From the NCBI GenBank assembly GCA_002386585.1, contig DGIZ01000024.1, forward strand, positions 1 through 25,097: 25,097 bases of DNA, written 5' to 3'. Source of the stretch: Brevundimonas sp. UBA4609 (GTDB lineage Bacteria > Pseudomonadota > Alphaproteobacteria > Caulobacterales > Caulobacteraceae). Each line of letters opens with the position of its first letter. Within the stretch, counting starts at the first letter, position 1. The position numbers and the translations under genes are program-made. Of this stretch, positions 1 through 8,409 are shown one piece after another. The notes under the pieces are model-generated. The model did not search any database. It saw only the letters and a list, made by a program, of their open reading frames with translations, and was not told the origin of the DNA.

Positions 1-3000
1 CAAGCTGCCGATCGACGCCGTGCCCGACATCACCAACCGCCAGGTGCAGATCAACACCGTGGCCCCGGCCCTGGCCCCTGAACAGATGGAGCGCCAGGTC
101 ACCTATCCGCTGGAAACGGCCATGGCCGGCATTCCCGGCCTGCAATCAACCCGCTCCCTGACCCGCAACGGTTTCAGCCAGGTGACGGTCATCTTCACCG
201 ACCAGACCGACATCTATTTCGCCCGTCAGCAGGTGGCCGAACGGATGGCCCAAGCCCGCGAAAACCTGCCCGAGGGCGTCGAGCCCGGTCTGGCCCCGAT
301 CACTACGGGTCTGGGCGAGGTCCTGATGTGGACGGTCGACTTCAAGCCTTTCGACGCCAAAAAGGCGCGGGTCGGCCAGCCCGGCTGGCAGCCCGACGGG
401 GCCTATCTGACGCCCGACGGCGAGCGGCTGGCGACCCCCCAGGCGAGGGCGACCTATCTTCGCACCGTGCAGGACTGGATCATCGCGCCGCGCATGCGCA
501 CGGCCAAGGGCCTGGCGGGCGTGGACGTCAACGGCGGGTATGTGAAGGAATACGCTGTCCGTCCTGACCCCGCGCGCCTGGCCGGCTACGGCCTGGGCCT
601 CAACGACCTGATCCAGGCCCTGGACCGTGCCAACAACCAGGCGGGGGCCGGCTATGTGCAACGGGCGGGCGAAGCCTTGACCGTCCGCACCGACGCCCTG
701 GCCCAGACCATCGAAGATCTGGCCCAGGCCCCCGTGGTCAACCGCAACGGCCTGGTCGTCCGCGTCGCCGACGTGGCCGTGGTCGAGATCGGCCAGGCGC
801 CGCGTCTGGGCGGGGCCAGCCGCGACGGCCATGAGGCGGTCATCGGCACGGCCCTGATGCTGGCGGGCGAAAACAGCCGCACCGTGGCCCAGTCGGCTGC
901 GGACCGGCTCCAGGAGGTGGGCGCCAGCCTGCCGCCCGACATCGTGGCCGAACCCGTGCTGAACCGCAGCGCCCTGGTCAACTCCACCATCAAGACGGTG
1001 GCCAAGAACCTGACCGAAGGGGCGCTGCTGGTCATCGTCGTGCTGTTCCTGCTGCTGGGGAACATCCGCGCCGCGACGATCACGGCCCTGATGATCCCGA
1101 TCAGCTTCCTGTTCGCGGTCATCGGCATGAACCGTTTTGGCATCAGCGGAAACCTGATGAGCCTCGGCGCCCTCGATTTCGGCCTGCTGGTCGACGGCGC
1201 CGTGGTGGTGGTCGAGAACACCCTGCTCATGCTCAGCCAGCGCCGAGCGGATGTGGGCCGCGCCCTGACCCGCCACGAACGTCTGGGCGTCGCCGCCAGC
1301 GCCGCGCGCCAGATGGTCAAGCCCGCCGCCTTCGGCCAGCTGATCATCCTGCTGGTCTTCACCCCCCTGCTGATGCTGGAAGGGGTCGAGGGCAAGACCT
1401 TCATCCCCATGGGCGCCACGGTCATGCTGGCCCTGGTCGGCGCCTTCATCTTCTCCTTCACCTTCGTCCCGGCCATGACGGCCCTGCTCGTGCGCGAACC
1501 CAAGACCGTCCATGTCGATGACAAGGGAGAAGCCCTGGAGCATGAAACCTTCCTGCTGCGCCACGCGCGCCGCTGGATCGAACCGGCCATCCGTGCGGCC
1601 GTCGATCGCCCCAAGGTGGTCCTCGCCGCCGCAGTCGGCGCCCTCGTGATCGGCGGCGTCGCCTTCACCACGCTCGGCCGGGAGTTCATCCCGACCCTGG
1701 ACGAAGGCGACATCGCCATGCAGGCCCTGCGCGTGCCCTCGGCCTCGCTGGAGCAATCCCTAGCCATGCAGATGGCGCTGGAGCGTGTCATCAAGGCCCA
1801 ACCCGAGGTCAAGACCATGTTCTCCCGAACGGGGACCGCGGAGGCGGCGGTCGACCCCATGCCGGCGAACATCTCCGACGCCGTCATCGTGCTGAAGAAC
1901 CGCAAGGAATGGCCTGATCCGAAACTGCCGAAGGAGGAGTTGATCGCCCGCATCGAAAAGGCCGCCTCGACCCAGCTGGGCAACAGCTTCGAGTTCAGCC
2001 AGCCGATCGAGCTGCGCTTCAACGAGCTGATCTCGGGGGTCCGCACCGATCTGGCCGTCATGGTCTATGGCGACGACTTCGCCCAGCTCCAGGCGACGGC
2101 CGACCAAGTGGCCAACGCGCTGCGCGCCACACCGGGCGCGGCGGACGTTCGCGTGGAGCAGGCGTCAGGTCTGCCGACCCTGACGGTCAGCGTCGACCGC
2201 TTCGCGGCGGCCAACTACGGCCTGGCGGCTGCGGACGTGTCGGAAGCGGTCTCGGCCGCTGTCGGCGGCGCCGAGGCGGGGCAGATCTTCGAGGGCGACC
2301 GCCGTTTCGACGTCGTGGTCCGTCTGGACGACGCCCAGCGGAACGATCCCGCCGCCCTCGCCGCCCTGCCGGTCACGACCTCGACCGGCCTGACGGTGCC
2401 CCTGTCCTCGGTCGCCCGCATCCAGGTGGCCGAGGGTCAGAACCAGATCAGTCGCAACGACGGCAGCCGCCGCATGGTGGTCCAGGCCAATGTGCGCGGC
2501 CGCGATCTGGGCGGCTTCGTCGGGGACGCCCAAGACAGGGTCGGCGCCCAGGTCAAGCTTCCGACCGGCTATTCGCTCAAATGGGGCGGGCAGTTCGAGA
2601 ACCTGAAGCGGGCCGAACAGCGGCTGGGCCTAGTCATCCCTGTGGTCTTCGTCCTGATCGGCATCCTGCTGTTTATGGCCCTGGGATCCTTCGCGGAGGC
2701 AGGGCTGGTGTTCGCCTGCGTGCCTCTGGCGCTGGTCGGCGGGGCGCTCGCCCTCCTGCTCAGGGGCATGCCCTTCTCGGTCTCGGCGGCGGTCGGCTTT
2801 ATCGCCGTGTCGGGCGTCGCGACCCTGAACGGTCTGGTGCTGATGCAGGCCATTCGAGAGCGGCTTCAGACGGGACAGAACCCGCACGACGCCGCCCTCT
2901 TCGGCGCCTTCAGCCGCCTGCGCGCGGTCCTGACCACAGCCCTGGTGGCCATCGTCGGCTTCATTCCCATGGCGATCGCTTCGGGAGCCGGCGCTGACGT

Positions 3001-3127
3001 CCAGAAACCCTTGGCCACCGTGGTCATCGGCGGCCTTCTGACGGCCACGGCCCTGACGCTGCTGGTCCTGCCGACCTTCGCCGCCAAGGCGGTCCGTCAT
3101 CGCAAGGCAGAAGGGATCGAGGACTGA
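1..3127 (+). CDS. czcA: CzcA-type heavy-metal RND efflux pump, 5' partial
   Basis: Inner-membrane RND subunit that would use the proton gradient to drive divalent metal ions out through a CzcB/CzcC-like channel. The reading frame is open from base 2 and begins with LPIDAVPDITNRQVQINT, the conserved start of the first periplasmic loop, so only about 30 to 40 N-terminal residues (first membrane helix) lie outside the window; roughly 1041 residues are visible, close to full family length. The TM4 motif DFGLLVDGAVVVVEN (bases about 1175-1219) has the two acidic residues of the HME1 (Zn/Co/Cd) subgroup rather than the CusA (Cu/Ag) pattern. The C-terminal membrane block starts near base 2635. The stop codon shares one base with the ATG of the next gene (TGATG), so they are translationally coupled. 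The membrane-fusion and outer-membrane partners are not in the window and would be expected upstream. Metal specificity is inferred from the motif only. Confidence 0.93.
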   Translation, partial: KLPIDAVPDITNRQVQINTVAPALAPEQMERQVTYPLETAMAGIPGLQSTRSLTRNGFSQVTVIFTDQTDIYFARQQVAERMAQARENLPEGVEPGLAPITTGLGEVLMWTVDFKPFDAKKARVGQPGWQPDGAYLTPDGERLATPQARATYLRTVQDWIIAPRMRTAKGLAGVDVNGGYVKEYAVRPDPARLAGYGLGLNDLIQALDRANNQAGAGYVQRAGEALTVRTDALAQTIEDLAQAPVVNRNGLVVRVADVAVVEIGQAPRLGGASRDGHEAVIGTALMLAGENSRTVAQSAADRLQEVGASLPPDIVAEPVLNRSALVNSTIKTVAKNLTEGALLVIVVLFLLLGNIRAATITALMIPISFLFAVIGMNRFGISGNLMSLGALDFGLLVDGAVVVVENTLLMLSQRRADVGRALTRHERLGVAASAARQMVKPAAFGQLIILLVFTPLLMLEGVEGKTFIPMGATVMLALVGAFIFSFTFVPAMTALLVREPKTVHVDDKGEALEHETFLLRHARRWIEPAIRAAVDRPKVVLAAAVGALVIGGVAFTTLGREFIPTLDEGDIAMQALRVPSASLEQSLAMQMALERVIKAQPEVKTMFSRTGTAEAAVDPMPANISDAVIVLKNRKEWPDPKLPKEELIARIEKAASTQLGNSFEFSQPIELRFNELISGVRTDLAVMVYGDDFAQLQATADQVANALRATPGAADVRVEQASGLPTLTVSVDRFAAANYGLAAADVSEAVSAAVGGAEAGQIFEGDRRFDVVVRLDDAQRNDPAALAALPVTTSTGLTVPLSSVARIQVAEGQNQISRNDGSRRMVVQANVRGRDLGGFVGDAQDRVGAQVKLPTGYSLKWGGQFENLKRAEQRLGLVIPVVFVLIGILLFMALGSFAEAGLVFACVPLALVGGALALLLRGMPFSVSAAVGFIAVSGVATLNGLVLMQAIRERLQTGQNPHDAALFGAFSRLRAVLTTALVAIVGFIPMAIASGAGADVQKPLATVVIGGLLTATALTLLVLPTFAAKAVRHRKAEGIED

Positions 3128-3726
3128 TGGGCGGATCCCAGGAACAGGAGATGCTTCAACGTCGCACGCTTCTCGTCGTGCTGGCGCTCAACGTCCTCCT
3201 GTTCGTGGGTCTCGGAGTCGGCGGCCTGTTCGCCGACTCCAGCGCCCTCCTCGCCAACGCGCTCGACAACGGCTCCGACGCCGCGGTCTATCTGATCAGC
3301 TTCCTGGCCGTCGGTCGGGCGATGATCTGGAAAACCCGCGCCGCCCGGTTGTCGGGGATCATGCTGCTGATCTTCGCCGCCGGCGTCCTGCTGGACGTCG
3401 GACGGCGCTGGATCGTCGGGACCGAACCGGTCGGCTGGACCATGATGGGCCTGGCCGTCATCGCGGCGGCCGTGAACCTGATCTGCCTCGCCTTGCTCAG
3501 GCGTCAAGACGGCGACGACGTCAACCTGCGGGCGGCGCGAACCTTCAGCTTCAATGACTTCGCCTCGAACGGGGGCATCCTCGTCGCCGGCGGACTGGTC
3601 ATGGTCATGGATCAGGCCTGGCCGGATCTGGCGGTAGGCCTGATCGTCGCCGGCATCGCCTTCAAGGGCGGAATGGACATCCTCCGCGACGCACGCAGCG
3701 TCGCAGTTGAAGGAGCAATCTCGTGA
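3127..3726 (+). CDS. short CDF-like cation transporter
   Basis: A 199-residue polytopic membrane protein of the cation diffusion facilitator type, which would export divalent metals from the cytoplasm. Visible are about six hydrophobic segments; the second carries aspartates in ADSSALLANALDNGSD (D37, D47, D51), in the place where CDF proteins hold their metal site, and a later helix has FNDFASNGG. The protein ends straight after the last helix, so the usual cytoplasmic C-terminal domain is missing. It resembles the second transporter at 8410-9228 (shared features include NLVCLALL/NLICLALL and a VNL segment after it). The chosen ATG overlaps the pump's TGA and has GAGGA a few bases upstream; an ATG at 3151 is an alternative but its purine tract abuts the start. 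Substrate not determinable. Confidence 0.82.
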   Translation: MGGSQEQEMLQRRTLLVVLALNVLLFVGLGVGGLFADSSALLANALDNGSDAAVYLISFLAVGRAMIWKTRAARLSGIMLLIFAAGVLLDVGRRWIVGTEPVGWTMMGLAVIAAAVNLICLALLRRQDGDDVNLRAARTFSFNDFASNGGILVAGGLVMVMDQAWPDLAVGLIVAGIAFKGGMDILRDARSVAVEGAIS

Positions 3727-4364
3727 ATCTTCCCGAACAACACGGGCGTGACGGCACCGCCGTCCCGATCGACATCCAGGGCGTCCAGAAATGGCGCAAG
3801 CTCTTCATCCTGGCGGGCCTTTTCGCTCTCCTGGCATGGACGCCCCTGGTCAGGGCCCGCCCCGAATTTGAACACCCCGTCGAACACCTCGGCCTTATCG
3901 CCATCATGATCTGCATCTTTGGCCGCGCCTGGTGCTCCCTCTACATCGGCGGTCGCAAGAAACAGGAGATCGTCTCGAACGGCCCCTATTCCCTCTGTCG
4001 CAATCCGCTCTACGTCTTCAGCTTCATCGGCGCCTTCGGCGTCGGCGCCATGTCGGGCAGCCTGACCATCGGCCTTGTGTTCGCCCTGGCCTGCTGGGGG
4101 GTCTTCCGGGCGGTCGTCGAAAGGGAGGAGCGCTTCCTCGCCGGCGCCTTTGGCGCGACCTATGAACGGTACCGCCTCCGGACGCCGCGTTTCCTTCCGG
4201 ATCTCCGTCTGTGGCGCGATGAGGCGGAACTCACCGTCCGACCCGCCTTCTTCCTTCGCACCCTGAGAGACGGCCTCGTCTTTCTTCTCGCCCTGCCCCT
4301 GTTCGAATTGCTGGAAGGCCTGCAACAGTTCGGCTGGTTCAGCGTCATCTTCCAACTGCCCTGA
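3723..4364 (+). CDS. isoprenylcysteine methyltransferase-like membrane protein
   Basis: A 213-residue integral membrane protein of the ICMT/PEMT-like methyltransferase family. Family signs are GPYSLCRNPLYVFSF near residue 87, which matches the SAM-binding (G-P-Y-x-x-x-R-N-P-x-Y) motif, and a downstream EREERFLAGAFGATYERY segment followed by an aromatic/proline stretch. The start is a GTG that overlaps the TGA of the preceding gene (GTGA), backed by a strong GAAGGAG at 3709-3715. Bacterial members are common in metal-resistance operons, but the substrate is generally unknown; isoprenylcysteine itself is unlikely in bacteria. The last 40 residues form an extra hydrophobic segment. Family call is firm; role in metal resistance is inferred only from its position. 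Confidence 0.85.
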   Translation: MNLPEQHGRDGTAVPIDIQGVQKWRKLFILAGLFALLAWTPLVRARPEFEHPVEHLGLIAIMICIFGRAWCSLYIGGRKKQEIVSNGPYSLCRNPLYVFSFIGAFGVGAMSGSLTIGLVFALACWGVFRAVVEREERFLAGAFGATYERYRLRTPRFLPDLRLWRDEAELTVRPAFFLRTLRDGLVFLLALPLFELLEGLQQFGWFSVIFQLP

Positions 4365-4372
4365 GACGGAGC

Positions 4373-4498
4373 ATGGAACGCCAGCGTCTTGTGACCTCTC
4401 TCGCGGCGCTTCTTGCGGCCCTCGCCTTCCTTGCGGGCGCCGCCGTTCGCCTCGCTTCGCACGAGCGCGACGTCCAGGCCGAGTCACGCGCCCCCTAG
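4373..4498 (+). CDS. 41-residue membrane or exported peptide
   Basis: Short ORF starting MERQRLVTSLAALLAALAFL and ending in a charged tail, stop TAG at 4496. It has a single alanine/leucine-rich hydrophobic segment (residues about 7-27) after a basic N-terminus, so it could be a small membrane peptide or a signal-like sequence. Support for being real: GACGGAG at 4365-4371 directly ahead of the ATG, placement 8 bases after the previous stop, and it fills the otherwise empty gap before the ATPase gene. I recognise no family. Confidence 0.5.
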   Translation: MERQRLVTSLAALLAALAFLAGAAVRLASHERDVQAESRAP

Positions 4499-4535
4499 CC
4501 TTCAGCCCCCTCTTCCGCATCCGAGGAGTTCAAGC

Positions 4536-7037
4536 ATGCCTAGCACCGTCAGACTCGACATACCGGTCCTTCTCCCCGAAGCGCCCGACGCCTTGGACGC
4601 CTGCGTCGAGCGCCTCGTCAAACGCCTGACCGGCGCGCCCGGCCTGTCCCAGATCCACGTCGCGGAATCCCCGACCGGGCCCCAGCTCTGCCTGCACTAC
4701 GACGCCAAACTCCTGTCGCCGGACGAGGTGCGCCGCAAGGCGCTCCAGGCCGGGGTCGAGATCAGCCGTCGCTTCGGCCACCTGGTCGGCTGGACCCAAG
4801 GCGTGCGCCATGCGCGGCACGCCCGTTCGCTCGAGGCCGACCTCAAGGCGGAGCCCGGCCTCCTTGAGGTCGGCCTCGACGCCGCCGGCGCGGTCCGCGT
4901 CGAGTTCGACCAGAACCGGATCACCCGCGACCAGCTGATCAAGACGCTCGCCGGCCACGGCCTGACCTTCTCCCCCCAGCCCTTCCCGGCCAGGGCTGAA
5001 CACGCCGCAGACGACCACGCCGGCCACGACCACGATCCCGGGAAGGAGGATCACGCCGACCATGATCACGCCCACGGAGGGATTTTCGGCGCCAACACCG
5101 AACTGATCTTCGCCCTTGCCGCCGGCGGCACCCTGGGCCTCGGCTTCGCCCTGGAAAAACTGGCGTCGGGCCTGCCGGGCTGGATCCCGCTCGCGCTCTT
5201 CCTCAGCGCTTACGGCCTGGGCGGCTTCTTCACCGTGCGCGAAGCGATCGACAACCTCAGGCGCAAGCGCTTCGAGATCGACACCCTGATGCTGGTGGCG
5301 GCGGCGGGGGCGGCGGCGCTCGGCGCCTGGGCGGAAGGCGCCCTGCTCCTCTTTCTCTTCAGCCTCGGCCACGCCCTGGAGCACTACGCCATGGGCCGGG
5401 CCAAGCGCGCCATCGAGGCCTTGGCGGAACTCGCCCCGCGCACCGCCAGGGTGCGGCGTGACGGCGAGGTGATCGAGATACCGGTCGAGGCGCTTGAAGT
5501 CGGCGAGGTGGTGGTGGTCAGGCCCAATGAACGCCTGCCCGCCGACGGCTTCGTCATCAAGGGGGCCACCAGCATCAATCAGGCCCCCGTCACTGGGGAG
5601 AGCATGCCGGTCGACAAGCAGCCGGTCGATGATCTCGCCGAGGCCCGGGCCCGCCCCGCCTCCATCCTCGCCGCATCCGCCGTTTTCGCCGGGACGATCA
5701 ACGGCGCCGGCGCCATCGAGATCGAGACCACCCGCAAGTCCAGCGACACCACCTTGGCCAAGGTCGTGCGCATGGTCAGCGAGGCGGAGACCCAGAAGTC
5801 GCCCACACAAAGGTTCACCGACCGGTTCGAGCGCGTCTTCGTCCCTCTCGTCCTGGGCCTGGCCTTCATCCTGCTCTTCGCCTGGGTGGTGGTCGACGAA
5901 CCCTTCCGCGACAGCTTCTACCGCGCCATGGCGGTCCTGGTGGCCGCCAGCCCCTGCGCCCTGGCTATCGCCACGCCGAGCGCCGTCCTGTCGGGCGTCG
6001 CCCGCGCCGCTCGCGCCGGCGTCCTGATCAAGGGCGGCGCGCCGCTTGAGAGCCTCGGCGCCGTCGACGCTATCGCCTTCGACAAGACCGGTACCCTGAC
6101 GGAAGGCCGCCCGCGGATCACCGACGTCATCCCCGTCGACGGCGCCGACGAACGCGCCCTGCTGACGGTGGCGGTCGCCGTGGAACGGCTCAGCGATCAC
6201 CCCTTGGCTGAAGCCATCGCCCGGGACGGCGCGGCGCGTCTCGACGGCGCCGCCGTCCCTGCCGCTTCAAGCCTGCAGAGCCTGACCGGCAAGGGCGTCG
6301 CCGCCGAGCTCGAGGGCGTCACGGTCCAGATCGGCAAGCCCGAGATGTTCGGATCGGACGGCGTGCCGGTTCTGAGCGTCCAGGCGACCGAGGCGGTCGA
6401 TCGCCTCCGCGCCCAGGGCCGCACCCTGATGGTGGTGCGCCAGGGCGAACGCGATCTCGGCGTGATCGGCCTGCTGGACACGCCGCGTGCGGCCGCGCGC
6501 GACGCCCTGACAAGACTGAGAGCCCTGGGCGTCCGGCGCATGATCATGATCTCGGGCGACCACCAGAAGGCGGCCGAAGCCATCGCCGGCCAGGTCGGCC
6601 TGACGGAGGCCTGGGGCGACCTCATGCCGGACGACAAGGTCGAGGCGATCAAGCGCCTCCGCGCCGAGACCAAGGTCGCCATGGTCGGCGACGGGGTCAA
6701 CGACGCCCCCGCCATGGCCACGGCCACGGTCGGCGTGGCCATGGGCGCGGCGGGCTCCGACGTCGCTCTGGAAACCGCCGACGTGGCCCTCATGGCCGAT
6801 GATCTGTCCAATCTTCCCTTCACGGTCGGCCTGAGCCGTCGCACCCGAACCGTCATCCGCCAGAACCTGTTCGTCAGCCTCGGCGTGGTCGCCTTCCTCG
6901 TGCCAGCCACCATCCTCGGTCTCGGCATCGGCCCGGCCGTCGCCCTGCACGAAGGCTCCACCCTCTTAGTGGTGTTCAACGCCCTGCGCCTGCTCGCCTA
7001 CCGCGATCGCCAGGCGCCCGCATCCTATCCGGGATAA
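4536..7037 (+). CDS. P1B-type (P1B-4-like) heavy-metal ATPase
   Basis: An 833-residue metal-exporting P-type ATPase. Seen in order: two N-terminal HMA-like segments (residues about 1-145) without a CxxC metal motif; a histidine/aspartate-rich linker (about 156-181); the TGES actuator loop (APVTGESMP); a TM metal site SPC at 472-474 instead of the more common CPC; phosphorylation motif DKTGTLTEG with Asp 516; the HP motif of the nucleotide domain at 555-556; the hinge GDGVND at 718-723; and HEGST at about 805-809 in the last helices. SPC together with HEG(G/S)T is the signature of the P1B-4 group, linked to Co, Zn, Cd or Fe export. The ATG at 4536 is chosen because GAGGAG at 4523-4528 precedes it and residues upstream of it look like out-of-gene sequence. 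Cotranscription with the RND and CDF genes fits divalent metal efflux. Confidence 0.93.
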   Translation: MPSTVRLDIPVLLPEAPDALDACVERLVKRLTGAPGLSQIHVAESPTGPQLCLHYDAKLLSPDEVRRKALQAGVEISRRFGHLVGWTQGVRHARHARSLEADLKAEPGLLEVGLDAAGAVRVEFDQNRITRDQLIKTLAGHGLTFSPQPFPARAEHAADDHAGHDHDPGKEDHADHDHAHGGIFGANTELIFALAAGGTLGLGFALEKLASGLPGWIPLALFLSAYGLGGFFTVREAIDNLRRKRFEIDTLMLVAAAGAAALGAWAEGALLLFLFSLGHALEHYAMGRAKRAIEALAELAPRTARVRRDGEVIEIPVEALEVGEVVVVRPNERLPADGFVIKGATSINQAPVTGESMPVDKQPVDDLAEARARPASILAASAVFAGTINGAGAIEIETTRKSSDTTLAKVVRMVSEAETQKSPTQRFTDRFERVFVPLVLGLAFILLFAWVVVDEPFRDSFYRAMAVLVAASPCALAIATPSAVLSGVARAARAGVLIKGGAPLESLGAVDAIAFDKTGTLTEGRPRITDVIPVDGADERALLTVAVAVERLSDHPLAEAIARDGAARLDGAAVPAASSLQSLTGKGVAAELEGVTVQIGKPEMFGSDGVPVLSVQATEAVDRLRAQGRTLMVVRQGERDLGVIGLLDTPRAAARDALTRLRALGVRRMIMISGDHQKAAEAIAGQVGLTEAWGDLMPDDKVEAIKRLRAETKVAMVGDGVNDAPAMATATVGVAMGAAGSDVALETADVALMADDLSNLPFTVGLSRRTRTVIRQNLFVSLGVVAFLVPATILGLGIGPAVALHEGSTLLVVFNALRLLAYRDRQAPASYPG

Positions 7038-7042
7038 AGCCC

Positions 7043-7480
7043 ATGAAACGCCTTAGCTGGCTCACCCTCATCGCAGCCTTCCTGGCGGCTGCAGCCTTTC
7101 TGTTCGGCATGATGTCGCGTCAATCCCCGCCCGATCGTCCGGCGGCTGCGGCCGTCCAGCCGATCGACGAGCACGCCGGCCATGCCGACGCCCTGGGAGA
7201 CGCGGCCTCGACCCGCTCTTTCAAGGAGGCCAATGAACGTCTTCACCAGGCCACTGACATTCGCTGGACCGGCGACGCCGACGTCGACTTCATGCGCGCC
7301 ATGATCGCTCATCATGAGGGCGAGATCGCCCTGGCCCGGATCCAGTTGCAGCACGGCTCCGACAAGGACGCTCGTGGGCTGGCCCAGGACCTCATCCGGG
7401 CGCGCGACACGGAAATCCTTCGAATGCGCCTCTGGCTGGCGCGACGCGAAACTCAGCCTGCGCCGGAGAGCGGCGCCTGA
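7043..7480 (+). CDS. DUF305 family protein, membrane-anchored
   Basis: A 145-residue protein with an N-terminal hydrophobic anchor or uncleaved signal (residues about 5-24), a linker rich in Ala/Pro with an HAGH cluster, and a C-terminal four-helix-type DUF305 domain. The family hallmark DFMRAMIAHHEGEIALA is present (about residues 81-97), followed by a second helix pair ending EILRMRLWL. DUF305 proteins are ferritin-like and commonly occur in copper and other metal-resistance operons; a periplasmic metal-binding role is the usual proposal but unproven. It follows the ATPase gene by 5 bases and is followed one base after its stop by the next ORF, so it is part of the operon. Confidence 0.88.
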   Translation: MKRLSWLTLIAAFLAAAAFLFGMMSRQSPPDRPAAAAVQPIDEHAGHADALGDAASTRSFKEANERLHQATDIRWTGDADVDFMRAMIAHHEGEIALARIQLQHGSDKDARGLAQDLIRARDTEILRMRLWLARRETQPAPESGA

Positions 7481-7481
7481 C

Positions 7482-7673
7482 ATGGCGCGCACCGTTCGAT
7501 GGAAGGAAGGCCGGCCCGGCAAGCGTCGCGGCAGACGCCCTCCGCCGCCCCGGCCGAACCCGCTTCTTGACGGGCTCGCTGTCCTGACGGCGAGCTTGGT
7601 GAGCGCCGGCGCTGTTCTCACCTTCGCCATCTTCTGCTTCAGCACGCTCGGATGGCCGGTGCACGTGGTATAG
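7482..7673 (+). CDS. small hypothetical membrane protein (63 aa)
   Basis: Begins one base after the DUF305 stop (TGACATG). Residues 1-31 are strongly basic and proline-rich; residues about 35-58 are one hydrophobic helix, ending GWPVHVV. The arrangement predicts a single-pass protein with a cytoplasmic basic head. No family recognised. Support comes from the operon spacing and the sensible charge/hydrophobicity layout; there is no strong ribosome site of its own, which fits translational coupling. Confidence 0.5.
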   Translation: MARTVRWKEGRPGKRRGRRPPPPRPNPLLDGLAVLTASLVSAGAVLTFAIFCFSTLGWPVHVV

Positions 7674-7936
7674 GCGTCGGCCTTCCCCTCCTTGCCCTGG
7701 CCGGTCTGCGGCTCGCTCCACGCGCCCGTCCGGGCCTAGCCCTGACCCTTCTGTTCAGCCTGCTCTGGCTTGGAGGCTCCGGCTTTCTCTACGCCGTGCG
7801 CGACGACCTGAATCCTTTACGCCACTATCACGGCCCGCCCGGCGCGGCTCACGGCGACGCCGGCGCTTCGCGCCCAAGCGAGGCCTCCGGTCCCTCAGGT
7901 CATGCTCAAGGCGCCGAGACGGCGTCCTCTGGCTGA
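7652..7936 (+). CDS. small hypothetical membrane protein (94 aa)
   Basis: Overlaps the end of the preceding small ORF by 22 bases. Two hydrophobic segments (residues about 6-20 and 28-48) are followed by a polar tail rich in His, Gly, Ala and Ser. It overlaps the 3' end of the convergent MerR-type gene by 31 bases. The start has only a weak ribosome site, so the start and even the reality of the gene are uncertain; membrane segments matching the operon theme are the main support. No family recognised. Confidence 0.42.
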   Translation: MAGARGIGVGLPLLALAGLRLAPRARPGLALTLLFSLLWLGGSGFLYAVRDDLNPLRHYHGPPGAAHGDAGASRPSEASGPSGHAQGAETASSG

Positions 7937-8340
7937 GGCGTCTCACGTAGGGCGTCCAGCACCCGACAGTCCTCGACGGTCGTCCGGCCGCAGCGATCCA
8001 GGACAGAGACGAGGGTGTCCTCCAGCCGACGCAGGTCCATGATCTTGGCGCGCACCTCTGCAAGATGCTCCATGGCGACGGCGTCGGCCGCCCCGCAAGG
8101 GGCAGAGGTGGGCCCTCCTGACAGGCTCAACAGGCTTCGGACAGCATCCAGGGAGAAGCCGAGATCTCGCGCGCGCCGCACAAAGGCGAGCCGGTCCAGA
8201 TGGTCCTGGCCATAGATGCGATGACCGCCTTCGCCACGACGGGGTGCCTCGAGGACGCCGATCCGCTCATAATAACGGATGGTGACCACCTTGCACCCCG
8301 TGCGCCGCCCCAGATCGCCAATGGAGAAATTCTCGGCCAT
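7906..8340 (-). CDS. cadR: MerR-family divalent metal regulator (CadR/ZntR type)
   Basis: A 144-residue MerR-type transcription regulator. The N-terminal winged helix-turn-helix starts FSIGDLGRRTGCKVVTIRYY (residues about 5-24) and continues with the family YERIGVL and GGHRIY elements. A dimerisation helix follows (about 75-115). Cysteines suited to metal sensing are present: Cys in SAPCGAAD before the long helix, and the pair in DRCGRTTVEDC near residues 116-126, the ZntR/CadR/PbrR arrangement for Zn, Cd or Pb. The start at 8340 gives the standard family N-terminus. It diverges from the CDF-like gene at 8410 and should activate that promoter by twisting the dyad at 8349-8367 when metal is bound. 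Whether it also controls the large operon cannot be seen, as that promoter is outside the window. Confidence 0.88.
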   Translation of the reverse strand: MAENFSIGDLGRRTGCKVVTIRYYERIGVLEAPRRGEGGHRIYGQDHLDRLAFVRRARDLGFSLDAVRSLLSLSGGPTSAPCGAADAVAMEHLAEVRAKIMDLRRLEDTLVSVLDRCGRTTVEDCRVLDALRETPQPEDAVSAP

Positions 8341-8344
8341 GCCC

Positions 8345-8375
8345 TTGAACCTATACCCGCTATAGGTCGCATATC
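8345..8375 (+). promoter_or_regulatory. MerR-type promoter and operator for the CDF gene
   Basis: TTGAAC at 8345-8350 serves as -35 and a weak CATATC at 8370-8375 as -10, with a 19-base spacer, longer than the normal 17 and typical of MerR-activated promoters. Inside the spacer is the perfect dyad ACCTATA-CCCGC-TATAGGT (8349-8367). It lies between the regulator start (8340) and the CDF start (8410). The -10 assignment is the weakest part. Confidence 0.75.
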
Positions 8376-8409
8376 GGTCGGCGAACCCTATTCGCAACCC
8401 TGGTTCCTC

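Noticed and set aside
146..1756. Long minus-strand open frame opposite the RND pump
   Set aside because: Shadow of high third-position GC in the pump gene; low-complexity His/Gln/Asp/Gly product and no ribosome site.
4530..6200. Long minus-strand open frame opposite the metal ATPase
   Set aside because: All ATPase motifs are on the plus strand; the antisense product is compositionally biased and matches nothing.
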